A DNA stretch of 50,397 nt from Constrictibacter sp. MBR-5 (GCF_040549485.1 NZ_JBEPTK010000023.1:1-50397); one strand, 5' to 3'. Positions 41,574 through 50,307 are shown, counted from the stretch's first letter. Notes: a model not told the origin generated them from the sequence alone. Numbers and translations: made by a program.

Positions 41574-44293
41574 TGAGCCTGGCGAACCGCGCGCAGCAGA
41601 CGAGCAGCACGAAGGGCACGGCCACCTATGTCCTCGACGGGACCAAGCCGGGGCGGCAGCGCCTGTCGACAGCGATGGCGAAGGTGGCGGAGCGGCTGGG
41701 GCTGGCGGGCGGTACGGCGGGCCCGTGGAGGATCCGCTACACCGCAACGGACGCGACCGGACGGCATGAGGTCGGATACGGGACGCTCACGCGGGGCGCA
41801 GGCGGCGCCTTCGACACCCTGACGCGGGACGAGATCCTCGACAGCGCTGCGAACGACGGCGCGGTGAACTGGCCGACCGGGACGCGCACCATCACCGTGA
41901 CGATCGACGGCGACGCGGTGGGCTCGCTGCTCGACCTGAACGCCCCGCTCGGTCCGGTGCAGCGCACCGGCCGCGACCGCTACGGCTGGGGCCTCGTCGC
42001 CGACGGCGAGACGGACAACGCCGCCGCGCTGGAGGCGGCGATCAACGCCAGCAACGGCCTGCCGGTCGACCTGCCGCCGGGGACGCTGAAGGTCGGGCGG
42101 GCGCTCGTCATCACGGCTGGGTCGTTCCATCTGCGCGGCGCGCGCGGCGAGCGCGGCCAAGTGAAGGGCGGCCAGGGCACGGTCATCGACGCTGCGGACA
42201 TCGCCGCCGGCGACTGGCTGGTGGACGCCTACTCGGCGGAGGCGCCGCTGACGAACGGCATCGGCCCGTTCACCGTCGAGAATGTCGAGGTGCGCCTCGG
42301 CCTCGCCAACGGCTTCCAGTTCGGCCGGCCGGACCTGTCGAACGCCGGCCAGACCGACCGCAGCCAGTACGACACCGTCGCCGACGGCAGCGGCCAGCGC
42401 TATGTGCACGGCGTCCGCTTCTCGCACTGCAAGATCGTCGGCACCCGCGTCACGCCGGCGAGCGACGGCAACGGCATCATCGCCCGATCGGGGCAGCGGC
42501 TGATCCGCCTCGCCAAGGCGTTCGAGAGCGTCGTCGAGGACACGATGCTCGACGGCGGCGACGTGCAGATCGAGACCTGGGGCTGCGACACGCCGACCGT
42601 GCGGGAGGTCCGCGGCAACTACTGCCACGTGCCGATCCTGTTCCAGAACTCCGGCACCTTCTCGGTCGCCCATCGGGTGCGGGATTTCCAGACCGAGCAC
42701 TTCACCTTCGGCGCCATCGTCTCGGTCTCGGCGATGATCGACGGCGCCGGCATCCGGGTCGAGGCGAACGTCGGCTCGCCGGCGAAGCACGGCCGCTGGG
42801 ACATGACGGCCGACCTCGCGATCACGGCAGAGGTCACGGCCGGGTCGGGCACCGTCGTCTTCAGCGAGGACATGACGGGCATCCTGCACCCGTATCTCTC
42901 GCTGATCGAACTGAGCGACGGCGCCGGGAACAGCGACGTCTGCCTGGTCCAGGGCGTGAACGGTACCGACGTCACCGTCTGGACGCTGGGCTTCGCCTTC
43001 GACTGGAGCAACGCCACGGCCTCGGTCGTGCGCATCCACGGCTATGGCGTCATGCACGGCGGCACCTATGGCGCCAACTATGGCGGCGGCCACGTCGACC
43101 CCTACCTGAACTGCCCGGCCTTCGTGAACTGGAGCCAGTCCGGCTCGATGGTCATCGCCAACGTGCTGAAGAATCCCGGCACGAACGGCGATGTCCGCAG
43201 CCTCTGCCTCGGCAACAAGGTCGGCAATTCCCCCAACTACAGCCGCGGCATGGTCTTCGTCGGCTGCTCGACCTCACTGCTGCCGGTCGAGCCGGCGCAT
43301 CCGCATGTGCGGATCGTCGACCAGGCCGGCAGCATGGGCATGGCGCCGCACCAGGCCGGCCTGCGGCTGCCCAAGCTCGACCCGTGGGCGATCGTCGCTC
43401 AGCTGCCGGGCCGGCGGGTCGTCGCACTCGATCCCACGAACTACACCTACTCGGCGTTCGACAACATCGTGATCAAGGTGATCGCCGGGGATGCGAACAC
43501 AAACCAGCGCTTCGCCGCCTGGAAGGTGCCGGCATCGACGGTGCTGAATTTCGGCCTGCCGACCGTGCCCTCGACCGTGCCGACGAAGCCGACGCAGATC
43601 CGCTGGGGCATCGTCGCACGGACGGTCGGCGGCGCGGCAGGAAGTCTGGCGGTGCAGACGGTCGGCAACGGCGGCTCGACATCGCTCATCTATCCCGTCG
43701 CCGGTGCGCTCGACTGCATCGAGGTGATGGAGGACGGCGTACCGCCGCAGTGGATCGGCAGCCGCACGACCGTGCCGCCGGGCATCCGGATCACCCCCGC
43801 CCAGGACACCTACATCCTCGGCGTCTACATGATCGAGGAGCCGCGCAACGTCCTGGAGAGTGCCTATCTCGGCCGGACCTCGGGCAGGAAGGTGCCGGTG
43901 GCGAACGGCGTGGCGACCGGGATCTGCAAGGTCGCGTGCGAGCGAAACAACAGCGGCTTCGTCCATGTGAAGTTCCGCAACAGCGCGACGATCCGCGGCG
44001 GCAACCAGGGCTACTGCTACGTCAACGGCGAGTGGCCGATTGCCTTCTCCAGCCACGGCGGCGTGCCGAAGCTGGTCGGGACGGTGCAGCAGCTCTGGAA
44101 GACACAGGATTCGGTGAACGCCGGCGTGTTCACGATCGACGTCGCCGTGACCGCCGCCGTCTCCGGCCAGGAACTCACGATCTCGGTGGAGTACGCCGTC
44201 AGCGGCTCCAGCGCCGGCAGCGTCAGCGAGTGCATCGGCTATTGGGGATGCGAGGTGCTCGGCGACGACGCGCATCTGGTGGCGCCGCTGTGA
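41573..44293 (+). CDS. Phage tailspike with right-handed beta-helix domain
   Basis: This 906-residue protein has an N-terminal block (about 1-130: QQTSSTKGTATYVLDG, then GYGTLTRGAGGAFDTLTRDE) homologous to the first 110 residues of the fibre at 38134. Next comes a pectate-lyase-like beta-helix beginning GWGLVADGETDNAAALEAAI (about 137-156), then VDLPPGTLKVGRALVI, and extending through repeated short strands to about 560. A C-terminal region (about 560-906) may trimerise or bind receptors. Tailspikes with this layout cleave or bind surface polysaccharide. It is last in the tail operon. Confidence 0.8.
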   Translation: MSLANRAQQTSSTKGTATYVLDGTKPGRQRLSTAMAKVAERLGLAGGTAGPWRIRYTATDATGRHEVGYGTLTRGAGGAFDTLTRDEILDSAANDGAVNWPTGTRTITVTIDGDAVGSLLDLNAPLGPVQRTGRDRYGWGLVADGETDNAAALEAAINASNGLPVDLPPGTLKVGRALVITAGSFHLRGARGERGQVKGGQGTVIDAADIAAGDWLVDAYSAEAPLTNGIGPFTVENVEVRLGLANGFQFGRPDLSNAGQTDRSQYDTVADGSGQRYVHGVRFSHCKIVGTRVTPASDGNGIIARSGQRLIRLAKAFESVVEDTMLDGGDVQIETWGCDTPTVREVRGNYCHVPILFQNSGTFSVAHRVRDFQTEHFTFGAIVSVSAMIDGAGIRVEANVGSPAKHGRWDMTADLAITAEVTAGSGTVVFSEDMTGILHPYLSLIELSDGAGNSDVCLVQGVNGTDVTVWTLGFAFDWSNATASVVRIHGYGVMHGGTYGANYGGGHVDPYLNCPAFVNWSQSGSMVIANVLKNPGTNGDVRSLCLGNKVGNSPNYSRGMVFVGCSTSLLPVEPAHPHVRIVDQAGSMGMAPHQAGLRLPKLDPWAIVAQLPGRRVVALDPTNYTYSAFDNIVIKVIAGDANTNQRFAAWKVPASTVLNFGLPTVPSTVPTKPTQIRWGIVARTVGGAAGSLAVQTVGNGGSTSLIYPVAGALDCIEVMEDGVPPQWIGSRTTVPPGIRITPAQDTYILGVYMIEEPRNVLESAYLGRTSGRKVPVANGVATGICKVACERNNSGFVHVKFRNSATIRGGNQGYCYVNGEWPIAFSSHGGVPKLVGTVQQLWKTQDSVNAGVFTIDVAVTAAVSGQELTISVEYAVSGSSAGSVSECIGYWGCEVLGDDAHLVAPL

Positions 44294-44694
44294 GGGCAGT
44301 CCGTGAGCTCGCCACATCAGAGGGCATCACAAAGATCCAACCCGCTAATTTTATTAACGTTTTCTCTTACAGCCACAGGTCCAAAGACGGATCCCGCAGG
44401 TCTTGAAGCGGCATTCTCCCATCCTAAATCATTCTCGCCGAACGGCGGGTTACCGCGTTCGGCGCGAGGCTCGACCTTGAGGGTGAGCCGCCGCGCGCTT
44501 GCACATCGCTTCCAGCGAAGGGTGTGTTTGATCGTGCGTCCGATGCCGCTGCCGGGCCCAACCGGTAGTCCGGCGATGGACCAGCCTGCCACCTTCGTGC
44601 CCTTTGCCCTTCCGATGCTGTGCAGTCGCGGCCGGCGGCTCTTCCGTCATCGAGGTTCATAGCGATGAATTTCGAGAAGGTGGAGGACTCAGTC
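44294..44694. other. Right border of the tail cluster, AT-rich gap
   Basis: This 401-nt gap follows the tailspike. At 44341-44369 it has an AT-rich stretch (TAATTTTATTAACGTTTT), unusual for the window, that could be a border or attachment site. No tRNA-Ser 3'-end repeat was found. Open frames on both strands look non-coding, and no gene can be supported. Confidence 0.4.
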
Positions 44695-44949
44695 ATGACA
44701 CAGCTCGCTGCAGAAAACAGCCCACTGCCGCGCAGGGCGCGGCCAATGAAAAGACCAGTCGGATGCGGTAGCGATATCGACATCATCGGTTCTGACGCCG
44801 CGGCCGTGGATGCCTCGCGAGAGACCATTGAGCAACCGGATGCCGTTGACTTGGCCGCCATGGAGTCGTTTCCCGCCAGCGATCCACCGGGATGGCTCGG
44901 CATCACCGCCGGCACCCCAATCAGACATGCCGAAGGTATCCTGCAATAG
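44695..44949 (+). CDS. Small acidic protein with SFPASDPP motif
   Basis: This 84-residue protein (start MTQLAAENSPLP; GGAGG 8 nt upstream) contains DLAAMESFPASDPPGWLGIT (about 57-76). The ESFPASDPP motif recurs in many small stress-associated proteins of alphaproteobacteria with no known function. The N-terminal half is basic and the central part acidic. A longer frame from 44665 is possible, but its ribosome site is weaker. It is the first gene after the tail cluster and may be co-transcribed with the next gene, 10 nt away. Confidence 0.65.
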   Translation: MTQLAAENSPLPRRARPMKRPVGCGSDIDIIGSDAAAVDASRETIEQPDAVDLAAMESFPASDPPGWLGITAGTPIRHAEGILQ

Positions 44950-44959
44950 GGAGGCGACC

Positions 44960-45419
44960 ATGAGTGCGCTTGCGAAGATCCAGGGGGGCTCCGATCCTCG
45001 CAGCCGGGCAGTTCCGTCCCGATCCGCACCAACCAGCGAGGCGGATCTCATTGACCTCGGCCATGAGCGGTGGAAGCGCCGTCCTTCGCCTCCGTGCCAT
45101 GTCAGCCCGGCAAAGGGCGCCGCCGTGCGGATATACCGCCCAGCGCGCAGCGTCATGCAGGCGGGACAGGCGCGGACCAAGAAGTGGGTGCTCGAATTCC
45201 AGCCGAGATGGGCCCCCCAAACCGAGCCTCTTATGGGCTGGACGAGCTCGCGGGATACGCTACAGCAAGTGAAGCTGACCTTTCCGACCAAGGAGCGGGC
45301 GGTTGATTTCGCAAAACGCCAAGGCTGGCCCTGCACCGTCATCGATCCTCATGAGCGGAGGGTACGTTCCCAAGCGCCATCCCGACAGCTTCCGGTTCCA
45401 GCTCCGCCGGCCACTCTGA
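44960..45419 (+). pseudogene. NDUFS4-like complex I subunit paralog with a frameshift near its end
   Basis: Residues about 54-130 match the ETC complex I (NDUFS4) family: VRIYRPARSVMQAGQARTKK, WVLEFQPRW, PLMGWTSSRDTLQQVKLTFP and AVDFAKRQGWPCTVIDPHER. After HERR (about 45362) the zero frame loses similarity and runs on to 45580. In the other frame the expected end reads YVPKRHPDSFRFQLRRPL and stops at 45417-45419. One extra G in GGG (45360-45362) explains this. With it removed, the protein is 152 residues. The unusual N-terminal region (about 1-53) sets it apart from the standard subunit, so it is probably a second copy. Confidence 0.6.
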
Positions 45420-45452
45420 CCGTCGTAGTAGGCAGACCGGGGGAAGGTGAGC

Positions 45453-45806
45453 ATGGCGCCGATCATCGCAAACGACTCGCCCGAACGGGCCCTGAACCGC
45501 TTCGAACTGGTGCTGCTCGCAGGCGAGCGCTCGCGCCCGCTGGGGCGGGGCGAACCGCAGACGGTCGAAGCCTCGGGTGATCCACGAACGCTCGTATCCC
45601 AACGGAGATTGCCGCCGGAAAGCTATTCCCACGGGTTACGCGAACAGCTGGTTCTCAGGCCCCGGCGTCAGAGTTTCGAGGAGCTTAAGCTCGATACGCG
45701 TCACGAAGAGGCTAACCTCGGCCCTCGGGCCGAAGGCGGCAACGGCGAGGTGATCCTGCCTAGGACTGATCAGGTAAACGAGAAGCAATGGGGCCATGCA
45801 GCGTGA
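45453..45806 (+). pseudogene. RNA polymerase omega-subunit-like gene with compensating frame changes
   Basis: The 117-residue zero frame begins MAPIIANDSPERALNRFELV and continues LLAGERSRPL, which matches the omega start NRFELVLLA-ERAR. Between 45605 and about 45630 the conserved EIAAGKLFP (from ALREIA) appears only in the -1 frame. Then GLREQLVL returns to frame 0, as in omega LREELIHSL. Two indels cancel, so a full-length but altered protein is still possible. A GGGGGAAGG site precedes the start. It is unclear whether this is decay, sequencing error or a divergent functional paralog. Confidence 0.5.
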
Positions 45807-46002
45807 GAATAGTATAGCAGAAGGCCGCGCGACGGACGGCAACCAGACTGCAAGCCATATCGAGCGCTGGTCGACCTGGGACTATGCGATTGCTGCGGCG
45901 TACGCCGCGCTGCTGATAGCGCCGGCACCGTTCTTGCGGGCACCGCCGGCTTGGGTGTGGGTACTCATGAGCCCCCCCGGACGCCCCCGTCAAACGCGCT
46001 AA
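45796..46002 (+). CDS. Possible small membrane protein
   Basis: This 68-residue frame has one hydrophobic stretch, YAIAAAYAALLIAPAPFL (about 30-47), flanked by polar ends. The ribosome site is weak and the end contains a run of seven Cs (45971-45977), where a frame change would matter. It overlaps the end of the omega-like gene. No homology is recognised, so this is weak. Confidence 0.25.
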   Translation: MQRENSIAEGRATDGNQTASHIERWSTWDYAIAAAYAALLIAPAPFLRAPPAWVWVLMSPPGRPRQTR

Positions 46003-46196
46003 GGCCGACAGCCTACGTGGCAAGAATCAGGAGGCGGAGATTCGACCAAGCACCAAGAGGGGACGATGATGCGCCCCGGTCCTTCCCAGGGCCACTCATT
46101 CCCGACGGGCGATGCGCCTGAACGCGCTCCAGGGAAATCTAAACTGGACCACTGATGAAAGCGAGCAATACAGAGTAGCGACACGAGGAAACAACG

Positions 46197-47333
46197 ATGA
46201 GGATCGCACAAATTGCCCCTCTCTACGAAAGAGTGCCGCCGAAACTCTACGGCGGCACCGAACGCGTTGTGTCCTACCTCACCGAGGAGCTTGTCCGCCA
46301 AGGGCACGAGGTCACACTGTTCGCCAGCGGCGACTCCCGCACGGCGGCGCAGCTAGTGCCAGGCAGTGAAACCGCGCTGCGCCTCAATCCAGAAGTCCGT
46401 GACCCGTGGCCATACCACGTCGTGATGTTGGACAAGATCAAGCAGCGGGCGTGCGACTTCGACATCCTCCATTTCCACATCGACTACTGCCATTTCCCGC
46501 TGTTCCGCGAGATGGCGAGCCGGACCGTGACGACGCTGCATGGACGGCTGGACCTGCCGGATCTGCCGCCGGTCTATAATGCGTTCCCAGAGATGCCGCT
46601 CATTTCGATCTCCGATCATCAGCGCACGCCCTTGCCCGCCGCGAACTGGGTCGGCACGATTTATCATGGCCTGCCGCGCGACCTTCTGAAATTTCAGCCG
46701 GACGCGTGTCGCAGCTACCTCGCGTTCCTTGGCCGCATTAGCCCGGAGAAACGGCCCGATCGCGCGATCGAGATCGCCCGCCGGACGGGCTTGCCGCTCA
46801 AGATTGCCGCGAAGGTGGACAGGGCGGACCGAATGTACTTCGACGAACATATTCGGCCGCTGCTGGACGATCCGCTCATCGAATTCGTCGGCGAGATCGG
46901 CGAGGCGGAGAAGGGCGCCTTTCTGAGCGGAGCGATTGCGTTGCTCTTTCCCATCGACTGGCCCGAACCCTTCGGTCTTGTGATGATCGAAGCGATGGCT
47001 TGCGGCACGCCCGTCGTCGCCTGGCGCAGCGGCTCAGTCCCGGAAATAGTGGAAGACGGGGTTACAGGGTTCATCGTCGAGAGCCTGGAAGGCGCAGTCG
47101 CCGCAGTCCCCAAGGTCATGGTGCTCGACCACGCCGAAATTCGCCGCCGCTTTGAGGAACGATTCACCGCCGAACGCATGGCCCGCGATTACGTAAGTCT
47201 TTACCAGTCGCTGGGTTACACCCCGATCAAACCGGCACTCGATGCTCGACCCCGACCGATGACACCAGAAGCGATGTCGGGTCTTGCACAGGCGCGGAGG
47301 TCGTTCTCGCTCGAATCTGTTGCGGCGGCCTGA
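46197..47333 (+). CDS. Glycosyltransferase family 4 protein
   Basis: This 378-residue GT-B enzyme starts MRIAQIAPLYERVPPKLYGG (Rossmann strand plus GGTE, typical of GT4). It has FHIDYCHFPL (about 99-108), the hinge FLGRISPEKRPDRAIEIA (about 180-197) and the nucleotide-sugar site EPFGLVMIEAMACGTPVVAW (about 261-280). It probably transfers a sugar from an NDP donor and may act on trehalose, glycogen-like or surface glycans. The amylo-glucosidase-like gene follows 98 nt later in the same direction, and the pair recurs in stress-linked loci. Confidence 0.85.
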   Translation: MRIAQIAPLYERVPPKLYGGTERVVSYLTEELVRQGHEVTLFASGDSRTAAQLVPGSETALRLNPEVRDPWPYHVVMLDKIKQRACDFDILHFHIDYCHFPLFREMASRTVTTLHGRLDLPDLPPVYNAFPEMPLISISDHQRTPLPAANWVGTIYHGLPRDLLKFQPDACRSYLAFLGRISPEKRPDRAIEIARRTGLPLKIAAKVDRADRMYFDEHIRPLLDDPLIEFVGEIGEAEKGAFLSGAIALLFPIDWPEPFGLVMIEAMACGTPVVAWRSGSVPEIVEDGVTGFIVESLEGAVAAVPKVMVLDHAEIRRRFEERFTAERMARDYVSLYQSLGYTPIKPALDARPRPMTPEAMSGLAQARRSFSLESVAAA

Positions 47334-47431
47334 GCGCGGCGCAGTGCACGAAGCGGCGACACCCGCGCGGAATGCAGAATCCCGCCAGGTGTCCCGCCTC
47401 GATAGGCAGCTTTGATCCGGAGATACACCCC

Positions 47432-49624
47432 ATGAGTGAGCCAGACTCGCAGGCCACGTTGCTACAAGCGAGCGGGGTCAGCAGCTACGGCATTACCGCC
47501 ACATTCTCACTACCGGAAAGGCGACTGCGGACCCTCAAACACGGTCATACCTTCGGGCTTTTCGACCCCCACGGCGACATCGTCCCGGGACGTGGAAGTC
47601 CCGATGGGCTCTTCCACGACGACACCCGCTTTCTCTCCGGGCTGCAGCTTCTCATTAACGGTCTTCGGCCACTGCTACTCAGCTCCACGGTTCAGGATAA
47701 CAACGCGCTGCTGACCGTCCACCTCACCAACCCCGACATCCTAGACGACGAGAAGCTGATGCTCCCCAAGGATGTCATCCACATCCTGCGAACAACTTTC
47801 ATCTGGCAGGGACGAAGCTTTGAGCGGCTGCGGATTCAGAACTTCGGTGACCGCGAGTATCGATTTACTGTAACTTTCTGTTTCACAGCCGACTTCGCCG
47901 ACCTGTTCGAGGTTCGCGGACATCGGCGGTCCCGTCGCGGCAGCATTGAATGCGCGGTCGAGAATGCGAACACCGCTGCATTTCGCTATACCGCGCTCGA
48001 CGGCCGGCGCCACTCGACGACCTTGCACTTTGAGCCCGCGCCGGTGGAACTCCAGCCCGGCAGTGCCCGGTACGAGCTGACGCTCGCGCCGGGGGAGCAG
48101 GCGGCAATTGTGATCACTTGCACCTGCGCAAACGGCGACGGCCCGACAGCTTTGGATCCTGGATTCCTGCCAAGCTTTCGCGAGGCGCGCCGAGCGCACC
48201 GACTGTCAACGGCGCGCGCCGCGGCGATAGAGACTTCGAATGAGATCTTCAACGAAATTCTCTGCCGCTCGATGGCGGACCTGTACATGCTCCTGACCGA
48301 TACTGAGCATGGCCCGTACCCTTACGCGGGCGTCCCCTGGTACAGCACGATATTCGGTCGCGATGGCATCATCACGGCCATCGAGACGCTCTGGGTCGAC
48401 CCGGAGATAGCGCGGGGCGTTCTTTGCTTTCTCGCGGCTCATCAGGCCAGGGACTTCGATGCGCGGGCGGATGCCGAGCCAGGCAAAATCCTGCATGAGA
48501 TGCGCTTAGGCGAGATGGCGCGTCTCGGCGAAGTACCCTTCGGCCTGTACTACGGCAGTGTGGACGCGACGCCGCTGTTCGTACTTCTCGCAGGGCTCTA
48601 CTACGAAAGGACGCAGGATCTCTCCCTCATCCGCCGACTGTGGCCGCACATCGAGGCGGCACTCGCCTGGATGGACAACCACGGCGACATCGACGGGGAC
48701 GGGTTTGTCGAATATGCCCGTAAGGATGCCGCAGGGTTGCTGAATCAGGGTTGGAAGGACTCTCATGATGCCGTCTTTCACGAGGACGGCCGGACGGCGC
48801 CGTTGCCGATCGCCCTGGTTGAGGTGCAGGGCTACGTCTACGCCGCCAGGCGCCATGCCGCACGGATCGCGCGAGCGCTCGGCAACAAGGCCAGAGCGGA
48901 CGTGCTCGATCGCCAAGCGGACAACTTGCGCGACGAGGTAGAGCAGCGTTTCTGGATGGAGGACAAGGGGTTCTACGCCTTGGCGCTCGATGGCCACAAG
49001 CGTCAGTGCCGCGTCCTCACTTCGAACGCCGGCCACTTGCTCTTTTGCGGCCTTCCGACTGCCGATCGAGCGGCTCGGGTCGCGGCGAGGCTGACAAGCG
49101 CCGCCTTCCTCTCAGGCTGGGGGATTCGTACGGTCGCGACCGGCGAGTCCCGCTACAGCCCGATCTCATACCATAACGGGTCTGTCTGGCCCCATGATAA
49201 CGCTCTCATCGCACTCGGGCTCTGCCGCTACGGCGCAAACACGCACGCCCACCAAATTTTCCAAGGACTGTTTGATGCGGGGGGATACATGGAGTCGCGC
49301 CGCCTGCCCGAGCTGTTCTGCGGCTTTCGGCGCCAGCCTGGCATTGGGCCGACCATCTATCCCGTTGCCTGCGCGCCCCAGGCTTGGGCGAGCGCAACAC
49401 CCTTCGCCTTGCTAAAAGCGTGCCTTGGCATCCAATTCGATCACGCGGGACGGGAAATCAGGTTCCGACGGCCCTGGCTGCCCCGCTTTCTGGACGAGCT
49501 GGTCATCCGATCGCTGCGCCTCGGCGAGACGCGCGCGGACATCCTGCTCCGCCGCTATGAAGACGATGTTTCGGTCAACGTACTCGGCCGCAGCGATGAC
49601 GTGGCCGTGACCGTGACGTATTGA
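47432..49624 (+). CDS. Glycogen-debranching/amylo-alpha-1,6-glucosidase-like hydrolase
   Basis: This 730-residue protein has an N-terminal beta-domain (about 1-260) of the glycogen-debranching N-terminal type: LKHGHTFGLFDPHGDIVPGR, then GLFHDDTRFLSGLQLLING. An (alpha/alpha)6 barrel of the GH63/MGH1 type follows (about 280-700) with YAGVPWYSTIFGRDGIITAI (about 312-331), NQGWKDSHDAVFHEDG and SYHNGSVWPHDNALIALGL. The acidic residues in these segments fit the family's catalytic pair. It acts on alpha-glucans or related glycosides; the exact substrate is unknown. It pairs with the upstream glycosyltransferase. Confidence 0.85.
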   Translation: MSEPDSQATLLQASGVSSYGITATFSLPERRLRTLKHGHTFGLFDPHGDIVPGRGSPDGLFHDDTRFLSGLQLLINGLRPLLLSSTVQDNNALLTVHLTNPDILDDEKLMLPKDVIHILRTTFIWQGRSFERLRIQNFGDREYRFTVTFCFTADFADLFEVRGHRRSRRGSIECAVENANTAAFRYTALDGRRHSTTLHFEPAPVELQPGSARYELTLAPGEQAAIVITCTCANGDGPTALDPGFLPSFREARRAHRLSTARAAAIETSNEIFNEILCRSMADLYMLLTDTEHGPYPYAGVPWYSTIFGRDGIITAIETLWVDPEIARGVLCFLAAHQARDFDARADAEPGKILHEMRLGEMARLGEVPFGLYYGSVDATPLFVLLAGLYYERTQDLSLIRRLWPHIEAALAWMDNHGDIDGDGFVEYARKDAAGLLNQGWKDSHDAVFHEDGRTAPLPIALVEVQGYVYAARRHAARIARALGNKARADVLDRQADNLRDEVEQRFWMEDKGFYALALDGHKRQCRVLTSNAGHLLFCGLPTADRAARVAARLTSAAFLSGWGIRTVATGESRYSPISYHNGSVWPHDNALIALGLCRYGANTHAHQIFQGLFDAGGYMESRRLPELFCGFRRQPGIGPTIYPVACAPQAWASATPFALLKACLGIQFDHAGREIRFRRPWLPRFLDELVIRSLRLGETRADILLRRYEDDVSVNVLGRSDDVAVTVTY

Positions 49625-49678
49625 GGCTGGGATCATTCCAGCGTTCGAGGAGGAAAGAGATCTATCGGAGTACAGGCC

Positions 49679-50113
49679 ATGACCGTCCGGAGGTTACTAG
49701 AAAAAAAGGGAAGGTTCGTCTCGGTGGCGCCGCCCACGGCCAGGGTCCAGGACATCGTCGACCAGCTCGAGCGCGACGATGTTGCCGCGGTCGTGATCAG
49801 TGGTGACGGCAAGCAGATTGAGGGCATCGTATCCGCCCGCGCTATCGCGCATGGCCTGAAGCAGTTCGGCCGCGACGTCGTGGACCGTCCAGTTTGGGAC
49901 CTGATGACGCGCGAGGTCGCGACCTGCGACATCGGTGAGCCTCTCAGTCGTGTCTATGAGCTCATGGACGAGCATCAGGTCCGCCACATTCCAATCACTG
50001 ACGGTGGCGCACTGTGCGGTATCATCAACACGCTCGACGTAGTGAAGCATCGACTCGCCGAGATCGATGCTGAAGCCGCCGCGCTGAAGGAATACATTTC
50101 CGGTCGCACATAG
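49679..50113 (+). CDS. Two-CBS-domain protein
   Basis: This 144-residue protein consists of two CBS repeats (about 8-70 and 76-135). Their typical strands are AAVVISGDGKQIEGIVSARA and LSRVYELMDEHQVRHIPITD with GIINTLDVV. Tandem CBS pairs bind adenine nucleotides and often report energy or stress state. There is no fused enzyme domain. It is in line with the two glycan genes upstream. Confidence 0.85.
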   Translation: MTVRRLLEKKGRFVSVAPPTARVQDIVDQLERDDVAAVVISGDGKQIEGIVSARAIAHGLKQFGRDVVDRPVWDLMTREVATCDIGEPLSRVYELMDEHQVRHIPITDGGALCGIINTLDVVKHRLAEIDAEAAALKEYISGRT

Positions 50114-50193
50114 GAGCCGGACCGTGGAGCGGGCGCGGCGCGTCCCCGACGAAATGGCCAACCTGCTCGCGGTGCTCGCCGTCGGAGCGGCCC
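50114..50193. other. Gap between the CBS gene and the truncated minus-strand gene
   Basis: Only 80 nt remain between the CBS stop and the stop of the truncated convergent gene. No terminator, repeat or small ORF is convincing here. Confidence 0.3.
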
Positions 50194-50307
50194 CTATGCC
50201 GCGTCGACGGCCCCTGCTTCGTCGACAGGTAAGGCCTCCGTGTCCGGCTTGGCCAGTTCACGTGCCAACGTCTTCAATGCGGTGTCGTCGAGCGTTTCCT
50301 TCGCTAG
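50194..50307 (-). pseudogene. 3' remnant of a minus-strand gene cut by an IS630-type element
   Basis: The minus strand has 37 codons before TAG (stop at 50194-50196). They read LAKETLDDTALKTLARELAK, then PDTEALPVDEAGAVDAA, with good coding texture. The frame begins at the TA where the insertion element starts, so the upstream part was separated by the insertion. The family is not recognisable from this end. Confidence 0.5.

Noticed and set aside
41543-43093. 516-codon minus-strand open frame opposite the tailspike
   Set aside because: Same reasoning: the plus strand carries the anchor and beta-helix domains in a continuous overlapping gene order.
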